64,000 bases of DNA from Nilaparvata lugens (taxonomy: Eukaryota; Arthropoda; Insecta; Hemiptera; Delphacidae), in assembly GCF_014356525.2 (NCBI RefSeq), contig NC_052510.1:51365119-51429118 (forward strand), given 5' to 3'. Shown piece by piece: positions 25,288 to 36,350 of this stretch (position 1 is its first letter; each line of letters starts with the position of its first letter). Position numbers and translations under genes: made by a program. The notes below the pieces were generated by a model. It did not search any database and was not told the DNA's origin. It worked only from the letters and a program-made list of their open reading frames with translations.

Positions 25288-27065
25288 TGTCCTAGAAGTC
25301 AGAGTAGCATTGTAGTACAATAGAGTAACAAACTAATACCATACTGGTACTAGAGCCATTCTCACAACTTGTATTTACTATTATTTTGATTATCAAATTT
25401 TGTGTTGTTGATACTGTAAAAATATGAGGTCTATGACGATTTTTTTTCTGCGGACCATCTCCTCCTATAACAATAATAAAATCCCTTCACTATCATTCGT
25501 AATGCTTATATTTTTATGTAAACATTTGTTTATATTCATAGATTTATATTTTCATTTATATTAAAAAGTAGCCCTAGAGTAAAAAATACAATTAGATGTA
25601 TTTATCCTTAATCCCTCTCTCCATAAAAACCGTCTATATATTTCTGTATTAATAATCTTAGAAACTTTGAAAAAACTTTAATCTCCTACACAGTATTTGA
25701 TCATTTTTATGTTTTAATCTAGTTCAAAAGAGGTCCGGTTCCTTTATTTGCTAGATTCAAGAGGTTTAACAGTGGTATCTCGATGGTCGATAAAGTTAAG
25801 TATCGTTATAAATCTAGCTCACCATAGTTTGTTATGTGTGGTGGAACTATGCTACAAACCAACGTTTAACTCGTTAAACCAACGTTTAAGGTCGTTAGCA
25901 GCTTCACCGGAGAAACTCCAATGAACTGAATTGATTGTTAGCCACGTCAAATATGTGTAGAATTATCACTATTATTTTAGAATTTCCCGCTTCTGGAAAC
26001 GTCGGATTCCAATCTAGATTGACGTGTTCTGTGAGCGATGCAACTGTAATTTGATTATAAGTGTCGTCCCATGTTCAAAATTATCAATTTGAAGCTTTCT
26101 TCTTTCACAGGTTATTATTAGGAATCTATTAAATTGCATCTGAAACTTGAACTGGATTATTGTTATTATCTTCTCAGCTAACTGATTTTTGAAACGCCTA
26201 TTTTAGTGGAATGCAGCTGGTGATTTCTGGTGTGAATGTTGAGGATGAAGCTCAGTGTTTGTAGTCTAAAAAGGAAGGCTTCACGCTGCTACATGGTAAA
26301 CATGAGTCTGTAACAGCAAAGTACGAGAAACATTGCGCTTTGATTTGTTTGAATGTTTTGGCAGATTTTTAGCAACTAACGTTCCAAGAAATGCCAGACT
26401 CGTCCATACTTTTTTCACAAAGCACTCTATCCCAAACTACAAATTAGGCTATACACAAAATTTGTAAGCTTTCCATACATCTTACTGAGTAACCGTTTGT
26501 TAACAGTCCAGACAATTCAAGAGATGAATGAGCTTATGCTTATGGAATTTCTGGAGATTCTCTCCATTTTGATGAGGACTTGTGAGCAAGACTCACATAC
26601 ATAATGTTAAGTAGCTTTGTGTTTACATTCTGGGATGAACCAGCTATTCAAGAGACGGATGAGTCCTTTTTTTAAAAAATTCTTGGAAAAAATACTGTTT
26701 TTTTCTATGAAGTTAACTATCTAGTTCAACGACGAGATGAATCACTTGTCGTTATTTATTACCTCATTCACACACTTGATACATGCAGTCTAGACAAATT
26801 TCAAGCTAAACAGGCCAGTAGCTACGAACCGACTGATCTGGTAGATCATTGGTTTATATAGTCTACCTATCGAATAAGATGAGATATGTTTTATTATGAA
26901 ACATTTTCTTCGACATTTATTCACGATAAAATAATAAACAATATCACACACAACTTCTTGACACGTTTCTAAGTGAAGAGTACTATTCTATAAAATTATC
27001 ATATAATTTAGGTTTTAAATGTTTACCTTGTTGTTTTTCTTAGAATAAAATTTTCTCTTTTATTA
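25288..27065. other. Unannotated AT-rich DNA
   Basis: No gene seen. A short direct repeat AAACCAACGTTTAA occurs twice at about 25.86-25.89 kb. Confidence 0.5.
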
Positions 27066-27315
27066 GGAGTAGCCGTAGTGGAGTGGATCAGATGCTGGCT
27101 TTATGATTCAGAAGCCCGGATTCAAATCCCGGCCCGGCAAGATATCTCGGGCCACTCCCGTGTTTCGGATGAACACGTTAAGCCGTCGGTCCCGGCTGCC
27201 TGAAAAGCAGTCGTTAGGTCATGTCAGAGGCCCTGAAATTGATCAGTTGCGACCTGAAAACTCTGACACGAGACCTGAGCCAGCCAGGTCACTCGATATT
27301 ATTATTATTATTCAT
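27066..27315 (+). mobile_element. tRNA-derived SINE
   Basis: The head resembles a tRNA gene: an A-box-like GTAGTGGAGTGG, then a T-arm CCCGGATTCAAATCCCGG with a 5-bp stem and a B box (GATTCAAATCC). This is followed by the central domain (CCACTCCCGTGTTTCGGATG, CACGTTAAGCCGTCGGTCCC, GGCTGCCTGAAAAGCAGTCG), a distinct 3' part and an (ATT)n tail at 27298-27313. The A and B boxes would be the internal RNA polymerase III promoter. It is mobilised in trans by a LINE. The 84-codon frame over it is not a gene. Confidence 0.85.
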
Positions 27316-27639
27316 TATTCCATTTGCGTTAATTGTAAACCATTCATCGAAGATTGAGATCAATCTATTAATACCATCAATTCTATGCTGTATCAATAAT
27401 TGAAATTTCTTCACCAATCATTAGAAGATCATTTCGACCTTGAACAATTGGGACGACACAAAGATAATGATATAAAAGATAATGAAACCATTCATCACAA
27501 ATTGAAATCAACTTATTACAGTTTATTAATACAATAAATCCTATGCGGTAATAATGGAAATATTCACTAATCATTAAAAGATCATTTCGACCTTGAAAAA
27601 TTAGGATAACACAAAGATAATGACTCGAAATTTAAGATT
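27316..27639. other. Unannotated DNA with a diverged direct repeat
   Basis: ATCATTTCGACCTTGAACAATT.. (27428) and ATCATTTCGACCTTGAAAAATT.. (27581), each preceded by CACCAATCATTAGAAG or CACTAATCATTAAAAG, show an old ~150-bp tandem duplication. It also covers AACCATTCATC followed by TTGA. Confidence 0.6.
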
Positions 27640-27960
27640 ACTCTTTTGCGAACTGATTGAGATGCTAATTAGGCGAGAAATAATTGTAGCGAGCTATCGG
27701 TGACTTCAGCAGCTGTGAGCTGATAGAAGCGGAAAAGATTACAAGCGAAATCCAATTTAGTGCGATAACACGGCTTAGAGGCGAAGATCCGGGCGCAAGG
27801 CAAGATGGAAAGCGTCGACGGAAATTGAAAGTACTTGCTTCCGTTGCCTTGGAAACAATGCAGCCAGTCAAGAAGGCCGCATTCGTTGGCCACTGTCTTT
27901 TGTCTCCGCTAACCAAAATGTTTGCCCAAACTCAAGTGGTCACCTGAGATAACAGACGCC
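27640..27960. other. GC-rich island (candidate conserved non-coding element)
   Basis: Higher GC than its surroundings. Frames on the minus strand (27916-27665 and 27893-27669) overlap in different phases and match nothing recognised. Regulatory DNA is more likely than coding. Confidence 0.35.
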
Positions 27961-28429
27961 GCATGAGTCGAATGATTCCAGACTGGAATAAAATTTAATT
28001 TGGTGCACCTGAAAGAAACCTTGAAGCCGAAATGCTACCTTTTTCAGCATTCTGCGGGTTTTCCCTCTTCACTCAAAAGTGATCCTTTTGGAAAAACCGT
28101 CGGTTTCTGAATCTGCAGCCCTATAAGAAACTTCTCAACCACATTTTGTATGAAATGTATGACCATGAACCGTGATGATTTGACATTAACTGCCACATAG
28201 CTTGATCATGGTAGATGCTAAATTGTAGTATGACTTATCTCAGTGTCATGGAAACCATTATACATAATGATAGAGGAGAGAGTAGTTTCATGGATATTGT
28301 TTTATTGAATTAAGTCTGATTCACCATTTTATTATGGTTTGTCATATCATACGAGTATCTTTGAAAACCGTCACAATATGCTGCATACCGTAAGAATTTG
28401 TTTCTAAAAGTTATACACTCATCTACATA
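27961..28429. other. Unannotated DNA
   Basis: No feature seen. Confidence 0.5.
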
Positions 28430-28562
28430 TTTATTTTCTGTTCTGAATATGTTAATTGTTCATTTGTTTCGATTATAATGTAGTGTTAGTATGCAATTGG
28501 TCTTGCAAGACCTGGCAATACATTGTAATTTGTGATAAAGAATCAATCAATCAATAAATAAA
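28430..28562 (+). mobile_element. LINE 3' end fragment
   Basis: GTCTTGCAAGACCTGGCAATA, then ATAAAGAATCAATCAATCAA and TAAATAAAG. A 3' UTR end with a simple (AATC)n tail; a similar ending (GACCTGGCAAAGGAAATAAA then TCAATCAATCAA) stands at 41.8 kb. No coding part remains. Confidence 0.6.
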
Positions 28563-30109
28563 GAATTGTGAATTTTTTCTACTCGTCTATTTTGTGCAAA
28601 ATCGTGTATTATGAAGAGCTAAATACTAGGAGTTTGGAAATTGAATATCCCTTGGGATCAACAGGTACAACAACAGGATGATCTTTGAAAGTTAATTTCT
28701 TCACCCGATTTTTCAACAGATCTCTGTAGAAAAGTCTTTAAAAGAAGGCAAAGGATATGAATTTGAGAGCTTATAATCAGGATTATTATCATGGATGGAT
28801 GACAAAAAGGATTTGAGTATCACAGAAGGGATGAATGAGAGGAAAGCCAGTTGATGAGATCGGGAAGTAGAGGACTGACATAGGGATTACAGAGCAAAGT
28901 AATAAACGAGATGATACACATTGTACCGGAGATAATTAAGAGAGAGGATTATAAGAAAGCATTAGAGATGCATTAAAAAGGGACGGGTCACAAGAATTTT
29001 TCGTGGAAATACAGCGAAATTTTCCATGAAAGGAGACAGCTTCAAGCTAGAATTCAACTAGGTAGCAACATTTTCACCTTTGATGAATTTTTCTTGATCT
29101 TTTTTTGTGAGTTTCGTCTCAATTTCAACACTAAACAAGTAGTTTCTGAATTAATTCTCAATTTTAATCCTCTACCAAGTGATACAACTAGATAAGTTTA
29201 ATCACCTCTAGATACCTGAATCTCCTCTAGATGAGCGAATGACTAAAGTAAAATTTAATAGAAATTTTCATTTTTATGTAATTAATATGACGACATTTAT
29301 TTGTATTACATATTGGATTCCCTTGTACCTGAATGCATCTTTCCTTATCAATTCGTTCCAAGCTTGGAAACCCTTATCAAGTCAATCACCCATGATTCCT
29401 ATTTCTGTGAAAAAACACAATCAATACTACACTAACTCTTGAAACAGGTGAAATTATAAGTTATCCGACGTTACTATCACTCATTTGGCCGGAGAGTACA
29501 TTGAAGTACATTATGTTATTGTAGTCTTTGTTGAAAACGCGATTTTGTTTGACAACTGATCATTCTTTTTATGCGAGTCCAATCTCATTAGGCAAATCTG
29601 TAAAGTCCGTAGGAAAATCTGAAAATGAAAAAAAAATGAAAAATTAACTCATTTATACAAATAGATTACCTAGAGATAGAAATATAATACATTTATAAGA
29701 ACTCAATTGATTGTAGTCTGAATTGATGGATTCTAATGTTTCAACCTCTATCTTTTCACCCGATACCAGATTCTATGGCAGATGCACTCCAAGTTTAACA
29801 TGATAGTGAATAGAATATTCACCACTCCCACAAGTACAACTTGTTTTACACATAAAAATACGAATGTTTATTGAATAGCAATTCACAACTAGCTATTACT
29901 GTACCGAGCTCCCAACTTATCCATTCAAGTGCCTCCACAGTCTCATTACTCACGGCGCACTTTTAATGAATGAAACGATAGCTTATAAAAACTAGTGTGG
30001 AAATGAAAATGATGTGGGCGAATTATAATGAATTTCAGAAGCTTGGTTGAAACCCATAATTTGCTGCAGATAACTTCATAAGAGGAATAGAGCTGAGTAG
30101 AGGAATAGG
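28563..30109. other. Unannotated AT-rich DNA
   Basis: Chance frames only (for example 29239-29442). Confidence 0.5.
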
Positions 30110-30375
30110 GTTAAAGCGTGTAATAGGTAAATGCTATTGGGCAGAGGGAATTGGATTTGAAGCTCAATGAGGGTTACGATAGTGACGTTGGAGCGTTTTA
30201 ATTCGTTTTAACGTTTCCGTCCACGCGCATGTATGCTGATAAATGTTAACGGCTACTGGGCTTATTATGTGGGCGCTCCTTGCACTTGCAGCATATGTTC
30301 TACAAAACGGAATTATTATTTCTTCGACTGTCGAAGATCTGGCAGTTCGCAATAACGTCTGGACGAGCTCCAAAA
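30110..30375. other. GC-rich island (candidate conserved non-coding element)
   Basis: Compositional outlier with alternating conserved-looking blocks (CACGCGCATGTATGCTGATA, TTATTATGTGGGCGCTCC). A 69-codon minus-strand frame has no recognised domain. Confidence 0.35.
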
Positions 30376-33300
30376 CATATAAATATTATATTTCTATTTG
30401 AATCCTCTCAGTAGAAATATTCAAAAGAGAATAAAATATGTACATGCTGGAAGCTTATAAATATTTACAGAGAACATAGAGGCAATTCAACGCTCCAGTT
30501 CATTCCAACAAGGTAATCGAATGAGGAGTAAGGTATGAAATAATGTGAGGTCATCAAAATATTCAACTTCACAAAATAGTAATTTAGATTAGAATACAAT
30601 ACTTCACTGAACAATTCAGCACCATACTCTGAGATAGATCTTATACCATACTTCTCTTATGTTTTTCCATTATTGGTTCTTTACTTTGGAGCAGCTTGAT
30701 GACTCTGATTACTGGTGAGCCATCCAAGCACCGAATTAGTTGTATATTCTTACAAAGCTGAGATTGTTAACCAGCTAACTTTATTTCACACGATTAAACA
30801 GGTGATTAGGAAAAACGTAAATGACGTGACATTGAGACGCAAGAGCTATGCAAAATCAATTGAAGATTCCTTCATTGGCATTATAAAGTCGTTTTCAACT
30901 ATTGTTGAAATCTAATTTTGCATTCATGACATATTCACCTGAATCCATATCCAATGTACGTGAAAATAATTCGTTGTATCAATTGGTATTTTCTGAAGCT
31001 ATGAATTTGAATTTAGTTGTTGTTCCATTAAATGCTGAGAGGAAAATGTAACTGGTAATAGACGATTGAGCAAGTTAATATTTCTAGATCTTACATGGAA
31101 GAATTTATGAGAGTAAGTCTAGAATCAGAATAGAAGAATAAAGAATATGAAGGAATAATATAAATTTCACAATCAAATGATTTCAACTCAATATTGCTTT
31201 TTGATTTCAAGAATCGATAAACAAAACTAATCTTCCTTCATTATCTATCAGGCTACTTTTATACAAATTTCAGGCCTATATCCTATGAAAATATCCATCC
31301 ATAAATATTGTCATCACAGTTATTCATCCATCTGTTTTGATCTATATTCCCCTATCTATTTCTAAGTATAATTAGTAGGAACACTGAAGTAAAATAATAG
31401 AGCACTGAAGATGAGAATTATCTGTGCTGCAGATACTAGTCTTCATATAATATATCAACTGTATTCTATGCTAAGAATGCTGAGATCAATCCAAGCGACC
31501 TGAATTGAAAACAAAATCACATTCCAGAATAAACCGCTGATCGACATAACTCTCCCACGAAATTACTCTCATTATGTGTTCATGATCTAACCTCAAAATT
31601 ATTCTTAGTATTATCATTATTCTGTACACACGGTACAAGAAATAATGATTCATAATAATAACTCTCTTCTCTCAATAGTGCATTCTACTGCAGCGAATTC
31701 CTAGAAAAGGTTTCTGGTATTAATGTTTTATACTTCTTGTTGCATTGGAAACTCTCTGATTCATTTGAAATTATTGCTTTCGAACTAGAATTGTGAACAG
31801 CTTCGTTGAGTTATCATCATCAATTTATAATTAATTTAGATTATGGACACTTGAGTTATTATCATATTAAGTTATGACCGTTACACCATGACGATACTGT
31901 AAACAAATAGAATAGTTCATGGAAATTGTACAGATTTCTCAAGGAATAAAATATTGTGTGAAATAGTGAAATCTCATTACAATCTTGGGATTGCACTAAA
32001 CAGGTTGATAAATTGGTAAAAAATCATCCGAATTCGTTCTCTAACATGCTCGATGATTTTTCAATCATATTAGGAGAGTTCTATCACAAAGTAATGATTG
32101 TTAGGTAGAGAAGTTACAACCAACATTTGACAAGTCAAACCATCAAACGTTTGGTCCAAACTCAATATTGTTACTGACTTCGAATCTGAACGCAAGAAGT
32201 TTCAGAGAAATCCTTGCAAAGTTTTCCATCATCGATTTAAGAGGGGCGGTACAACTTAGAGAGGAAACGATAATATGAGAAATATTGCTTTTTGTTTCTA
32301 AGTAAGCGCATATCAAAATTTATTATGAAAACATCACTTGTTCCACCTTCTGAGCATAAAGTGTTGGTACCTACTTTGTACCTTATCGTTCCTTATCAAC
32401 TCCCCTATAACAATGAGAGATTGCTTCCGTGAAAAGCATGCGATGTGAGAAACATTTTATCGAGAGAGTCTTTCATGTGTTCTTGCATCATTATCGAAAC
32501 ATCTTGCTGATCGTTTGAGAGAGCTACTTCCTGACTCCAGATTGTTATTTATATAATTTGCTCTTTGACAATAACACCTGAGCATTTTCCTCTGACAAAG
32601 GGCTCTGTTCATGATTTCCACAAGCGGAAGGAGAGAGGTAGGAAATTTCTAAAATGATTTTTTCTTGTTGATTTCAAGAAATAGTTGATGTAATAAAATT
32701 CGACTGTGTAGCAAATAACTGTTTGTTCTTCAGTATTAAGCTAGGTCTACAATGACTATTATATCTGGTCAATTAAGTTGTTGCAAACTAATACAAAATA
32801 ATTCGATGGAGAAGTGGGGAATGAGAAAGACAGGAGGATTAAAAGGAAGAAAGGAGTAAGATAATAACTTGAATGAGACAAATATTTGGAAATAAGAATA
32901 CGAAGTAGAGACGGAACAACAAATGAATGGCTGAAAGAAAAAAGAGAGCATAGAACACACAAGGAAGATAAAAAAACTCAAGTTGAAATGAAGAATTATA
33001 AGAATAGGAAAAATACGCATGGAGGATTCAATCTACCGATTCACAAATCATTTCAATCTGAAAATAGACCAATAAAAATACAGTTGATGATTGAAGACGT
33101 TAGACTTTGCTTTGTGATGTTGTAGATGTGTGAATATTATGATTTAAGATTATAAATGATTAAACAATATTAATAGTTGGAATATCAGCACAAAGTACCT
33201 ATAAATTTTATGAAAAACGTTAAATTATGAGAGTATCGTGAGGTAATCAACCTGAGAATATAAACTATGTAACTGAGAAGATTACAAAGTTAAATTAGAT

Positions 33301-33439
33301 GAAGAATGAGTGGAAAATAGTTAGAAGCAAATGAGCCCGTGGAAAAGAGGAGAAGCTGAAATTAATCACGATTTCCTTGAGTGGAAAGTGTTGGAAAAGG
33401 ACAGAGTGAAACAGTTGGCAAGAAGAACCAGATATTGAA
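30376..33439. other. Unannotated AT-rich DNA
   Basis: About 3 kb without a supported gene or repeat. A Lys/Arg-rich frame at 32886-33125 reflects purine-rich DNA. Confidence 0.45.
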
Positions 33440-33775
33440 AGACATAGATCATGGAAAACGCTTGTTAGTGTCGAATTTTGAGAAGGTCTCCAAGTTGATG
33501 AGATCTGGAGAGAGACGACAACGGAATCGGCATCAAAGGAGACGATTCGCAGAATAGAGGAAGATGGAATGAGGCAGGCGGCTAGACAAACACAACCAGC
33601 TTAGAATTCTGCACGCTACTGAGACAGATTGCTCCACATCTTTTGCGTGGTGCGGATCGGCAGCTAATCATCTTCAGAAACAGTCTCTCACCGTGATCAC
33701 CACTTTTCCCACCTTATCACACGAACCAGGCGACAAAATCTCGCTTCGAAATCCATTTCAAAATAATACCCGTCG
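33440..33775. other. GC-rich island (candidate conserved non-coding element)
   Basis: Higher GC, no long frame, no splice-flanked exon seen. Confidence 0.3.
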
Positions 33776-34869
33776 CTTTTAACAGCCAATGATACTGCAG
33801 TGAGATACATTTCAAACAGTCCATAACATCAATGTTTCAGATTCAACCAATGCTGGCAATTTGACGTGAATCTGTTAACGACGTGATAATATTAAACATG
33901 TTCACCACGATGTTTTGAAATAACGAGCGAAATTCCCATCAGTATTTGACGAGTCAAGGCCTAGCTGATTAGAACTTACAACATGCAACTGTGATTGGAT
34001 ATCTCTGCATTTGTGTCACTTGTGAAGAGTTTAATTCCTTAAAATTTCGTCCAGATTTCTTTTACAGTGTCTTATCCAAGGTGAATAATTTAGATTGGTG
34101 TTTTTTTTAGTTGAAGTCCAAGTCAATGAGCGTAAGCTTATTCAAAAAGAGTTTATACAGCTTTCTTTCTGCAAAGGCTTACTATAGAGGGAACGATTTC
34201 TGTAATCCTTGGTACATATTGGCACTTACAAGTTGTATAAATACAAGTATAGGCACATTGTTTTGATTATCACGGTATTTTGTTCTCTAATTTTATATTT
34301 TATTGATGTGAGGGTTCTTTCAATAATTTATTCTAGATTATATTTCCTTGACAAGTTCAACTGTTTGTTATATTATACTGTATGATATACTGTGTCGAAT
34401 AAATGGATACCTTTTTTCATCTTATCTCATAGAATCTCAATCAATTGATTTTTCCTACAGTTACCTTGAAAAGTGGTCATTCCTGCACTGATTACAGAAC
34501 GCAAAGAATCACTTTTCTGCATTCCAGATTTGCAACATAGCAACACAAAATAGTTAGTAGGTTATATGGAGCACCAGTGCAGGAAAATCAAAATTAAGTT
34601 GGTAACTGCACTGACTGGGCTGCTATAGTAAGGTCTACGTTATAATGGCAGTGGACAACGATGGCAGCGACAGCCACCACATGAGTGCCGCCATCATTCA
34701 TTTACTACATTATTATTCAATTTTAAATGAATTAAGGTTTTTATTAATGAAAAAAATTACACAGAAAAACATTTGATGGATTTCAGGGAATTTTACCCAT
34801 AATTACCCACTTTTCATATTCAATGGTAATTGTAGGAAAAATTAAATGTGAAATATTTTATATTTTATA
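33776..34869. other. Unannotated DNA
   Basis: A segment at 34.61-34.71 kb (AAGGTCTACGTTATAATGGC, GCCGCCATCATTCATT) looks like transposon-end sequence, but no partner end is seen. Confidence 0.4.
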
Positions 34870-35120
34870 TTCAATTGAAATTCAGTGAAGTTTACTTTAC
34901 AACATTCCTTTTCCTCGTATTTTATTGGGTGATGAGTGGTGATGATTTCTGATTTCATTTTTGGATTCATCTTTTCATAGTTCAATATTTTTTTGGAAAA
35001 CTGGAACTTTTAAAAATTAAAATTGTTTATGTTTAAACTTTTCAGGTGTTTAAAAACTTGTGAAAACCTTTGCCTGTCCCTTTGTCAGGCAGGAGTATTA
35101 TCTTAATACGTTTACTATAC
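34870..35120. mobile_element. Fragment of the 51.65-kb DNA transposon family
   Basis: Colinear with 54515-54760 (right arm of the large palindrome): TTGAAATTCAGTGAA, TTATTGGGTGATGAGTGG, TTCATAGTTCAATATTTTTT, TGCCTGTCCCTTTGT and GGCAGGAGTATTATCTTA. More diverged than the two palindrome arms are from each other. Its right side is cut by the next repeat at 35121. Confidence 0.85.
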
Positions 35121-35845
35121 AGGGTGGGTGAAAAGTCCAAGAACGGCTTAATATCTCATACACAAAGGTGATTTGATGGTGGGTGTGATTGAGGATGCTA
35201 CTCAAATTGAAAATACTACTTTACTATGACTTCAAAAATTTGGTCCGTCATCATGGATCCGCCATATTGAATGCAACTTTATCTTTTTAAATAGGAAGGT
35301 GGTCATGCGATACATTATTACAATACGAAATTTCAAGAAAAAAAGAATAGCGGGAATTGCATATCGATATCTCAAACCGTTCAGAAGATATTCACATTAT
35401 TAATCAATACTATTCAAAGCAGAAAGGAGAGAAAAAGTATATATGAGAACGGCTTAGTATCTCATAAAAGATTGTGATTCCAAGGTGGGTGTGATTGGGT
35501 ATCCCTCTCAAATTGAAAATACTACTTTACTATGACTTTAAAAATCTGGTCCACCATCTTGGATCCGCCATATTGAATTCAACTTTTTTTTTAAATGGGA
35601 GGGTTGTCATGCAATACATGATTTCGATACGAAATTTCAATAAAAAATGAATGGTGAAAACCACACATCGATATCTCAAACCGTTCAGAAGATATTCACA
35701 TTATAATTCAAAACCACTTATGTATTTCATTTCTGAAATGCATGATATTGATTAATAATGTGAATATCTTATGAACGGTTGTTTGAGATACCGATATGCA
35801 GTTTTCGCCATTCATTTTTTCTTGAAATTTCGTATCGAAAACATG
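35121..35845 (+). repeat. Dispersed repeat: two direct units plus one inverted partial unit
   Basis: GAACGGCTTAaTATCTCAT at 35141 recurs at 35447 (period 306), and the two units stay colinear through CAAATTGAAAATACTACTTT, GGATCCGCCATATTGAAT and ATATCTCAAACCGTTCAGAA. After 35755 the end of the unit returns as an inverted copy (ATGTGAATATCTTATGAACG to GAAATTTCGTATCG), so 35626-35706 and 35754-35842 can pair. Begins ACAGGGTGGGTG. The 70-codon frame at 35771-35983 starts inside the inverted copy and is not a gene. Confidence 0.8.
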
Positions 35846-35995
35846 TATCAAGCTTTTCAAAAATTTATTTGTCTCCCCATAGCAGTAGGTTTGTGCTCAA
35901 CGTTTTCACTTAAACATTTCTGTGATAGAACACATTATCGTATTGAACTTTTAAATCCAGTTCACGTACATCGATTTTCGTAAAATTGATTTTTT

Positions 35996-36077
35996 ACCGT
36001 TCCTATGAATTCTACCAGGTTCAGCACAACTTCTTAAATAACATTATGTTTGATTCAACAGAATTCATAAGGACGGT
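35996..36077. repeat. Inverted repeat, 18-bp arms
   Basis: ACCGTTCCTATGAATTCT (35996-36013) against AGAATTCATAAGGACGGT (36060-36077), two mismatches, ~46-bp spacer. It could be the ends of a tiny MITE or a hairpin. Confidence 0.65.
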
Positions 36078-36214
36078 GAAACATCGAACAACAAAAGAAC
36101 GCTTTCTGCTGGCTTTAAACATGGTGTGATGTAGCCGATTATTTGACATGAATTTTCTCAATCCGAGAGCATCCATTGTTTAAAAATTAAAAGTGTCGAC
36201 GACGGTGAAAATTC

Positions 36215-36348
36215 ATGACAAGTAAAATTGGACTGGAAGATGTATGCCTCTTGGCAGTCGGTTACGAGGACGGGACCTGCAACTATCTACAGCAGATAAT
36301 CGGGCCCGGCTCTACCCCTCTGTTCCGAGACACCATTTTCCTGGTTCA
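36215..36348 (+). CDS. Candidate protein-coding first exon, unidentified
   Basis: An ATG at 36215 opens 44 codons (MTSKIGLEDVCLLAVGYEDG onward, ending ..STPLFRDTIFLV) whose GC is well above its flanks, ending at a good splice donor TTCA/GTGAGT (GT at 36349-36350). If unspliced, TGA follows at once. The predicted piece is soluble-looking with no signal peptide and no family I recognise. A stop lies in frame just upstream of the ATG, which suits a first exon. Another plus frame is also open across the island, so coding status is uncertain; a conserved non-coding element is the main alternative. No second exon could be found. Confidence 0.25.
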
Positions 36349-36350
36349 GT

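Noticed and set aside
27103..27357. 84-codon frame
   Set aside because: Lies inside the tRNA-derived SINE.
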